DNA from: Dermatophagoides farinae
Lineage: Eukaryota > Arthropoda > Arachnida > Sarcoptiformes > Pyroglyphidae
Reading direction: 5' to 3'
DNA length: 64,000 nucleotides
Assembly (NCBI RefSeq): GCF_024713945.1
Contig: NC_134680.1
Location: 811,001 to 875,000, forward strand
The number at the start of each line of letters is the position of its first letter. Position 1 is the stretch's first letter. Made by a program: the position numbers and the translations under genes. The notes under the pieces are model-generated. The model saw only the letters and a program-made list of their open reading frames with translations. It had not been told where the DNA came from and searched no databases. This document shows positions 56,462 through 64,000 of this stretch, in pieces.

Positions 56462-58912
56462 CAAAGAAAGAATACCCATCAGGGATTAGTAGCAACTACA
56501 ATGACAGATTTAAATTGTAACAGAAAAAAAAACCTATTTACACACACCATACCACACATACACAGGAATTTTTTTTAATTTCCAATCACGTCTCTCAATA
56601 TCAATGGCTATTGTCAAATATTTATTCTTCTGTATTATCGAATACAAGAATCGATAGATTCATTGATTGATAGATGAAATGAAACATCTTTATACGGCGA
56701 TATATGTTGCCATTATCGAACCTAAAAGAATCATCATAAATCTTAATTATTATATGACGATGATGATGATTGAATTTTCTTTGATCAAAAACCAAAAAAA
56801 AAAAAAAATGAATGTCGATTGTTCCAAGAAAAAGAGAATATCTTTTATGCTGAAAAAAAACAAAGAAACAAAAGTTTCAATACAAGTAAAGATTGTGTGA
56901 ATGAATGAATGAATGAATCACGAATAATGATGGTTTAGAAGAATTTTAATCGATTTTTCTTTTCAATTCACAATTAGATGAGGTGAATTTTGTTTGTGTG
57001 TAGGAAAAGAATCGTTTGTGATAGAAAAAAAAACTGAATTCAACAAAAAAAAAATTTTTTTTTTTGGAAAAATTGACTCTTTTTTTCTAAGGAAAAAAAA
57101 TTTCAATTGAAATTCATAACATCACCATCATCATCATCATCATCAAGAACCATCTTTAATCACGATGATGTTGATGATGATGAAAATCGTGAAAGAAAAC
57201 AAAACAGAACAAAACCAGGAATATAAGGCGTATGAATGTGTGATATGTGCGTAATGATTCTAAACAAATAAACAACGTACACATACAATAACCAAATGGG
57301 AGATGAATCAAATTTTCATCAAAAATGAACAAATTCTTGAGAAATTTATCTCATACACACACACATAGTGGAAAGATAAATTTCAATCAAGAAAGAAAAA
57401 AGAAGAAAAAGATGATGATGATGATCATAGCACAGAGTCATTCATAGTAATGATACTTGAATTTGGATTGGATGATGAAAATTTTTTTTTCTTTCATTCA
57501 GCTGCTGCTACTGATGATGATGATGTGACCCGACAAAAAAAAACAAAGAGTTAAGACGGTAATGATAAGGTCTGAGAATTTCACTTTTGAAACGAAAAAA
57601 AGGGGCAAGACAAAATTGCAGCTGTGGAAACACCATGTGTGTGTGTGGACACATCTGCTATTTTGAAACGAAAAAAAAAAATTTTCTTTGATTTTGTACG
57701 TGTGTGTGTCATTTGAAAATAAAAAGTTTTTTTTTTGTCAAGTGTTAAGAATGTCCAGAATTTTTAAAAATTTGGGAAAAAAAACAAATGAAAAAAAAGT
57801 AAAAGTAAAATACTCACATTCGTATCCAGGGTATTCGAAATGAATGAATGAAACAAAAAAATCAAATCGATGATACACACAAACAAAAACACAAGCTGAG
57901 ATGATCAAATTATTGTTCAGATTTCATCAGGAGCAGCAGCAAAAAAAAATTGATTCAATATCGATTAAATGTGCGATTCGATGCAGTTTAGTAGCGAACA
58001 GAATGTTAACCAACTAACCAGAAAAATCATCAATCATCACACACACACAATAATGATCTAGAATCTAGATGATGATGGTGATATCAGGCTACCAAAAGAA
58101 TAATAATCTAGACGGAGAAGAATCAAGAATTATTTCACCATAGTTGTCTTGATGATCGTAGTTGTTGTTGTTTGTCGATTATTGTTTAGTCATCAAACAA
58201 CAACATCTATTATGACCAAAGAATTTTCTTGATAACGTAAAACTAATATATAAAAAAAGACAAAGAAAAAAATTAAAATAAACATCCCGCAGACACATAA
58301 AAAAAACTCACATACCACCCGAACAAGATAAGTAAAACCAAAAGTTCATCATCATCATCATCATCGCACGACGAATGATTAAAACAGATTCCAGAAGCTA
58401 AATTAATTAATCGATAACAATTCTTTCATCAACGTTGTTGTTGTTGTTTTCGTTGTTGTTGTCGTTGTCGTTGTTCGAAGCCATTCAAAGACAAGACGGA
58501 TGTGACAATTTATGTAATGAAAACCACATGCAGATTGATTGTAGGAGAGCAAACAAAAAAAAATATATTTTCTTCGTAATAAACAAAACACAAACATAAA
58601 CAAAAGAATTTTTGTTCATTCGATTTTCTCTTATTCATAGATGATGTGACGACAATGATGATGATGATTTTTTTTCATGATTCCATGATGAAATTTTTTT
58701 GTTTTTTTTTCGTTTTGTTTTATCATTTCGTTGCAAAAACAAACAAACAAACAAACATCAAAAAATGATTAATGTTTTCAAAGTGAAAACCAGGAAAAAC
58801 AAGAAAAAAATCTTTTTTTGTTTCTCGTCTTTCATTGTAAGTTAATTAATCGATAATTAATATTAACTAACGAACGAACAAAAAAAAATAAAAATAAATC
58901 CAATTAGACATT

Positions 58913-59621
58913 ATTTACGATGATCACCAATCACCATCACCGATGATTATAATAATCATCATCATCATCACTAACAACACGGATATATTGCTGAAATGAA
59001 AATGGCCACCACCATGTACATGTTGAGTATTTAATGATGTTCATTTAATGATTTTGGCATCACTTTTTTTTCACACTTTCATTCGTACGGCATAATAAAA
59101 TAATGATCGTGATGTGATGATCGTGATCATCGATGATGATGATCACGATCTGAAACCGAAATGAAGAACAGAGAAAAAAAAACGAAACGAAACGAAACAA
59201 TGATAAAGGCGCGAAAAATTTTTTATTTTTTGAATCAAACAAAAAAAAAATTACAAATAACAATGAGAAAATTGGTGAAAATTACCGTCCAACACTGTAC
59301 TGTACTGTACGGCACGGCATCAAAAATGAAAATCATTCGTTTGGGTATTATGGCCGACAAATGAATGAATTGGGATAGATAGAATCCGTTCACTGCCACC
59401 GACGACGACGACGACGACGACGATGATGATGATGATTACCACGACGACGACGACGACGACTAAGTTATAATGATGATGATGCCATGGAATGTGGAATGCG
59501 CCGTTGTTCTTGACTCGATCGTCATCATATTTCATTAGATGAAGAGAAAAAAAAAGAATGAATAAAAACCAAAGTACAATTCCGGTGCACATGTGCATTC
59601 ATAAAAGAATTTTTTTTCTCG
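58913..59621. repeat. Direct duplication, copy 1 (about 709 bp)
   Basis: Starts ATTTACGATGATCACC and ends TTTTTTTTCTCGT. It is almost identical to 60123-60838; I see only one substitution (in the GAC repeat) plus A/T-run length changes. Contains a 13-bp-stem hairpin (59119-59150) and CGACGA tracts. It does not start TG or end CA. No gene is evident within it. Confidence 0.93.
59119..59150. repeat. Inverted repeat (hairpin), copy 1
   Basis: GATCGTGATCATC, six-base loop GATGAT, then GATGATCACGATC, a perfect complement. Repeated at 60329-60360 in the second copy. Confidence 0.85.
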
Positions 59622-59625
59622 TGTT

Positions 59626-59779
59626 GTGTGTGTGTCTGAGCATGCGGAAAAACTTTTGAATGCCGCTGAACAGTTCGTCCAGCTCAGAAGTAGAAGTCGC
59701 TTCCAAAGAAACGCATTCTGTGGTATGTAGCTTTGACAAAGCTTTTTTTCATTGTTCTAGCTTCAGCACACGTTGCTGC
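59626..59779 (-). repeat. Dispersed repeat, copy 2 (inverted relative to 19158-19319)
   Basis: Lies in the unique spacer between the two direct copies, starting right after copy 1. Shares with the MULE interior long blocks such as GAACAGTTCGTCCAGCTCAG and CGCATTCTGTGGTATGTAG. About 10 bp are missing near its left end. Confidence 0.85.
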
Positions 59780-60122
59780 AGCTTTTGCATCCAATAGATG
59801 GTGCAGTCATTCAATAGAACATAGAAAGAGTTCGAATTCGAATTTTTCGAATTGATTATTGTGATAATACATGTGTCACACGTGATTTTCATTTTGTGTG
59901 CCTGTGTGAGTGTGTATTTGATGATGAAATCTTGCTTGAAGACAGACTGCATTTATTGGAATGATTTTTTCTGTTTTTGTTTCCATGATCTATGATCTAC
60001 TCATCGTTTGGTAAGTTATTTCGGTTATTTAACCTGATTACACCTAAAATACCTGATAACTTTTTTCATTTAAAATAAAGAAAATGGACCATTTACGATA
60101 TTGCAGAAAGCCACAGCGGTTG
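59780..60122. other. Remainder of the spacer between duplicated blocks
   Basis: Single-copy in this window. Includes palindromic TTCGAATTCGAA-like sequence (59830-59852) and ends CCACAGCGGTTG just before copy 2. ATTTACGAT occurs at 60091-60099 and again at the copy 2 start, a possible microhomology. No gene recognised. Confidence 0.5.
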
Positions 60123-60838
60123 ATTTACGATGATCACCAATCACCATCACCGATGATTATAATAATCATCATCATCATCACTAACAACACGGATATATTG
60201 CTGAAATGAAAATGGCCACCACCATGTACATGTTGAGTATTTAATGATGTTCATTTAATGATTTTGGCATCACTTTTTTTTCACACTTTCATTCGTACGG
60301 CATAATAAAATAATGATCGTGATGTGATGATCGTGATCATCGATGATGATGATCACGATCTGAAACCGAAATGAAGAACAGAGAAAAAAAAACGAAACGA
60401 AACGAAACAATGATAAAGGCGCGAAAAATTTTTTATTTTTTGAATCAAACAAAAAAAAAAAAATTACAAATAACAATGAGAAAATTGGTGAAAATTACCG
60501 TCCAACACTGTACTGTACTGTACGGCACGGCATCAAAAATGAAAATCATTCGTTTGGGTATTATGGCCGACAAATGAATGAATTGGGATAGATAGAATCC
60601 GTTCACTGCCACCGACGACGACGAAGACGACGACGATGATGATGATGATTACCACGACGACGACGACGACGACTAAGTTATAATGATGATGATGCCATGG
60701 AATGTGGAATGCGCCGTTGTTCTTGACTCGATCGTCATCATATTTCATTAGATGAAGAGAAAAAAAAAGAATGAATAAAAACCAAAGTACAATTCCGGTG
60801 CACATGTGCATTCATAAAAGAATTTTTTTTTTCTCGTA
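60123..60838. repeat. Direct duplication, copy 2 (about 716 bp)
   Basis: Offset 1,210 bp from copy 1, same orientation. Differences: longer A run near 60450, GAC to GAA at about 60625, one extra T at the end. Confidence 0.93.
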
Positions 60839-61464
60839 ATTCTAATGTAATTCTCGTCTTCAAATACATATAAATATAGCGACGACTATTGACCGAAAAG
60901 ATGACTTTTTTTTTGTCTAATTTCATTAAATCAAATTATTATGAAAACAATGACAGCCAATGATCATTGCGGGTGGTTCATGGTGGTGGCGACCTTTGTG
61001 GTTGGTCATCTATCTGTGTGTGTGTGTGTGTTCGTTCTATTGATATATTGATTGATCGATCAAATTGTATTCGATCCAGGAGATCATCAAATCAATCAAG
61101 TTTGTCAAACAGCGGTAATAATTGAATTAATTTTGAAAAAATCAAAAAGATCGAAAAGCAAAAAAAGGAAAAATAACGTTGAAAATTTTATTTTCAAAGG
61201 AATTGAAAAAATGAACTTTTCGACTATAAACTCGTTGAAACTTGTTTTTGCAACATATAAACTGGAATCGAACGCGAATGACTTTCAACAAATAAATAAA
61301 CAAACAAAACAACACATGATCATGAATTTTTGTTTTGTTTTGAATGAAGAATAAAATTTCTTTTCAATTTTTTCAATTGATCCACCACCACCACCACCAC
61401 CATCAAAATTCATTTCAACGAAATCACATCATTATTTAAACAAATCACACTCACTAACGATCAA
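60839..61464. other. Upstream region of the peptidase gene
   Basis: AT-rich; contains a (GT)n tract near 61015-61030 and (CCA)n about 61381-61401 shortly before the start codon. No promoter element could be assigned. Confidence 0.5.
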
Positions 61465-62322
61465 ATGTCTTCAGTATTCAATGTGAAAAATTTATTTCGT
61501 ACATTATCATTGTCCGTTCCATTAACGTTGATATTTTTCGATAATATTGCCTATATTGCACGTGTTGATGGTGTATCCATGCAACCAACATTAAATCCAA
61601 ATCCATGTGATAATGATGATAGAATATTCTTAGATGATGATGATGATCTAAATGGTAATGGATCATCAATATTGATCAATCATCATGAAAAATCATCAAC
61701 AACATTCATCAATAATGATGATGTACGGAGAAGGAGAATAAATATGAAAAATTTTTTATTCAATCGATTTTCCAATTCATCCGATTTAATTTGGCTATCA
61801 CATTGGTCAACTCGTAATTATCAAATTGAACGTGGATATATTGTCAGTTTAATATCGCCAAAAAATCCTAATCAAATCATTATAAAACGTGTAATAGCCG
61901 TTGAAGGTGATACCGTGGTGACAAGAAGAAATTTTAAATTCGATACAATACGTATACCGAAAGGACATTGTTGGGTTGAAGGTGATAATCACAAAAAATC
62001 ATTGGATTCCAATTTTTTCGGTCCAGTTGCTGTTGGCCTGATAACAGCGCAAGCAAAATATATTATATGGCCACCAAAACGTTGGCAAACATTGTCCACA
62101 CAAATGCCAATGGATCGTACATTGCATAAACAAATCGTATCATCATCATCATCATCATCGTTGAAAAAATTTAAAGGTTCATATTATAATGGACAATCAT
62201 ATCTAATTGATTTGAATATCGTTGATTCATCATTATCATCGATTGTACAGCAACATAATTCATCAAACGCATCATCTAAATTAGATTTAATATCGACAAT
62301 GTTGGATGAAGATTCTATCTAA
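61465..62322 (+). CDS. IMMP2L-like: Mitochondrial inner membrane protease subunit 2 (IMP2/IMMP2L-like)
   Basis: 285 residues, one exon. An N-terminal hydrophobic segment (LSLSVPLTLIFFDNIAYIA) is followed by VDGVSMQPTLNP with the catalytic Ser38, then NQIIIKRVIAVEGD with the general-base Lys141. Next come IPKGHCWVEGDNHKKSLDSN and FGPVAVGLITAQAKYIIWPP, the conserved C-terminal boxes of S26B inner-membrane peptidases. The enzyme cleaves sorting signals of intermembrane-space proteins in complex with IMP1. IMP2 proteins are usually about 170-180 residues. This one is longer because of an Asp/Asn/Ser/Arg insertion (about 49-106) between the Ser and Lys boxes and a roughly 70-residue Ser-rich C-terminal extension. 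AATAAA is at about 62495. Confidence 0.92.
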   Translation: MSSVFNVKNLFRTLSLSVPLTLIFFDNIAYIARVDGVSMQPTLNPNPCDNDDRIFLDDDDDLNGNGSSILINHHEKSSTTFINNDDVRRRRINMKNFLFNRFSNSSDLIWLSHWSTRNYQIERGYIVSLISPKNPNQIIIKRVIAVEGDTVVTRRNFKFDTIRIPKGHCWVEGDNHKKSLDSNFFGPVAVGLITAQAKYIIWPPKRWQTLSTQMPMDRTLHKQIVSSSSSSSLKKFKGSYYNGQSYLIDLNIVDSSLSSIVQQHNSSNASSKLDLISTMLDEDSI

Positions 62323-63480
62323 TATATATTTAGTACATTTAGGCTCTAAATTTTATTTTTATCTTTATTGTTGATAATTTTTTTTGTTGTTGTTGTTGTT
62401 GTTGATTTTTGCATGTGTTGTAATATAATCCTCGTGAATATGAATTCATTCTGAAACTAGAGCTGCCATCTAGTGTTTTGAAAAATTAGTTTTGAATAAA
62501 TTTTTTTTTTTTCGTAATCCTGAAATTTGATAATGAGGAAGTTTATAACAGGTTCTTTTTTTTTTTTTTTTTGGTTCACCTTGAATTAGTAACATGTAAC
62601 TCAGATTGAAATCCAATCCATCCATTTTCATTGGTTTGAAATTGAAACCGGTCATCATCAATGTCATTCTAATGGACAAGAATCAAATTTAATGACCATT
62701 TTCGACAACAAAAATGAAAAAAAAACTAAAACATAACATAACATGACATTTCGTGACATGACATGACATGACATGTGTCAAGAACTGCCAATATATGAAT
62801 AATTTTAGGTTTATCTCTCTCTCTCGATTTGTTCGATGACCAAAAAGAATGAGAGAGAGATAAAGGGTTCGTTACACTTTGATATGATGAAGAAGAAGAA
62901 AAATAAGAAAAAAAAACGAATGATTGGATGATTTGGTATTTCAAATACAAGAAAAAAAAATTTTTTTTTGATTGCACCCACGAAATAGATTTTTGAAATT
63001 ACGATATATCACATTTTTGGGCAAAAAAAAAATGACCAACACACACACACACACACAAGCAGAAATTTTAAAGCTCCGAGAAAGAGAAAAAACTAGATAA
63101 AAATTCAATCCGAAAAAAAGGTAAAGGTCATTGAATCTGTTGTGTGTGTGTGTCACTTGATTCTTTTTTTTTGTTCAAGTGACATTTTTTTTTTCTCTCT
63201 CTCTCTCTAGTCATAAGATTTGATTATCATGATAAGAGTAACAAAAAAAACCCAACCAGCCAGCCATCCAGCCAACCAACTCGAAAAATGATGGTCAGAT
63301 TTTGATCAGTCAGATCAGGATTTATTTATTTATTGAAAATCAAAGAAGAAGAAGAAGAAATCAGTGTTTTATTTTTAGTTTTCATTTTCAAATATAATGA
63401 TTTTTTTTTATTACACTTTTGATTTTCACTCGTGTGCATGCACAAACACACACACACACACACAATAATCGGATTATCAA
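62323..63480. other. Intergenic, repeat-rich
   Basis: TTG repeats, poly-T, an ACATG minisatellite (about 62735-62776), CT/GA tracts and (CA)n 63039-63057. No exon recognised. Confidence 0.5.
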
Positions 63481-63665
63481 TTCAGGTAAAAGGTGAGATT
63501 GGAGAGAGCTAGATGATTGAATACTAATTGATTCTTCATCAGTAATCATGGATAATTGGTTGTCCTGTAAAAAATGAAAGAAAAAGAAAGAAAAAAAAAC
63601 TATAAATATCAACACTGAATGAACCATCTAATGTAGATGTAGCTGCTGATAATCGATGAAAAAAA
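63481..63665 (-). other. Possible 3' exon(s) of a minus-strand gene running off the right edge
   Basis: A good acceptor (TTTTTTACAG, minus) precedes 63564. Downstream frames read either DNQLSMITDEESISIQSSSS or QPIIHDY followed by a stop. A further short open segment, STLDGSFSVDIY, lies at about 63605-63645. The AT content is lower than in neighbouring sequence. No family is recognised and no complete gene structure can be drawn; this may be chance. Confidence 0.25.
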
Positions 63666-64000
63666 AAATCAGTAATTAAATTGAACGGTGACAAAAATTG
63701 TTGTTGCTGTGCATTAATTATAAACAAACAACGTTTCACCATCATCATCATCATCAAAATTGAACATGATGATAATGATCATTTTCTTAATTATTGTTTA
63801 CCAAAGATTTTTTTTTTTGTATATATTGGAATTTGACAAATTTACTAAATTTTTTTTCCATCATCATCATCATCATCGTCATTTAGTAGTATTGTATTCA
63901 TTCATTCATTCATTTTTTTTTCTATTGTCATGTATCGATTGATTGACCAATGGAATAATTTCCCATTGTCAATGTTGATGATTTGGGTATAATTGAAAAA
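63666..64000. other. Right edge, AT-rich
   Basis: CAT, ATTC and poly-T repeats; nothing recognised. Confidence 0.5.

Larger units (their letters stand above)
50079..58912. other. 8.8-kb gene-free, repeat-rich stretch
   Basis: No exon, RNA gene or transposon could be supported. It contains (TTG)n 51000-51019, a 34-bp perfect palindrome 51030-51063, (TGC)n about 52086-52107, (AAGTC)n about 51731-51750, a long (TG)n 53736-53810, (GGT)n 53911-53931 and a 25-A run 56437-56461. The left end presumably holds cadherin 5'UTR and promoter. Confidence 0.45.

Noticed and set aside
59320-60811. Paired open frames of about 92 codons on the minus strand in both duplicate blocks
   Set aside because: They are identical because the DNA is duplicated; composition is driven by GAC/GAT repeats (VVVVV, IIII) and there is no start or domain support.
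58913-60838. LTR retrotransposon with 0.7-kb LTRs
   Set aside because: The ends are not TG...CA, there is no primer-binding site or polypurine tract, no coding interior, and no target duplication was seen.

Overview
The window is eukaryotic nuclear DNA. It is AT-rich and full of (CAT/ATG)n, (TTG)n, (CA)n, (GA)n and poly-A/T tracts, with short GT-AG introns. The recognisable genes (a neural-type classical cadherin with LamG and EGF domains, a DOMON copper monooxygenase, a lysosomal phospholipase B-like protein, an inner-membrane protease subunit) are those of a small-genome arthropod. Base composition and trinucleotide-repeat load fit an acariform mite of the Dermatophagoides type. That assignment is inference, because no species-diagnostic marker is present.

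Layout. 1-1430 holds two broken fragments: a Merlin (IS1016/ISXO2-like) transposase relic and a frameshifted piece of DNA topoisomerase II. 2092-4326 (+) is a four-exon MOXD1/DBH-family copper monooxygenase. 4892-6611 (+) is a four-exon MIF4G-domain gene. 10097-12850 (-) is a three-exon signal-peptide/Ig-like/C-terminal-TM protein that I cannot name. 17690-20075 is a complete non-autonomous MULE-like transposon with long terminal inverted repeats and a 9-bp target duplication. Its interior contains a dead Ty1/copia reverse-transcriptase fragment and another dispersed repeat. 20921-50078 (-) is one very large gene, a CadN-like classical cadherin whose exons were traced from signal peptide to cytoplasmic tail. 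Inside its first intron, on the opposite strand, lies an intact single-exon phospholipase B-like gene (48169-49863). 50.1-58.9 kb shows no gene. 58913-60838 is a near-identical direct duplication separated by about 500 bp, and that spacer carries the same dispersed repeat as the MULE interior. 61465-62322 (+) is an IMP2-type inner-membrane peptidase. The right edge may hold the 3' end of another minus-strand gene.

The genes do not form a pathway; they are independent single genes. In the cadherin, splice phases match at every mapped junction. Two spots remain unexplained: an in-frame TAA just before the best donor of exon 8, and a one-base frameshift inside exon 9. The C-terminal beta-catenin-binding region was not found. 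These may be assembly errors, missed exons or real changes, and they are the most useful things to check.
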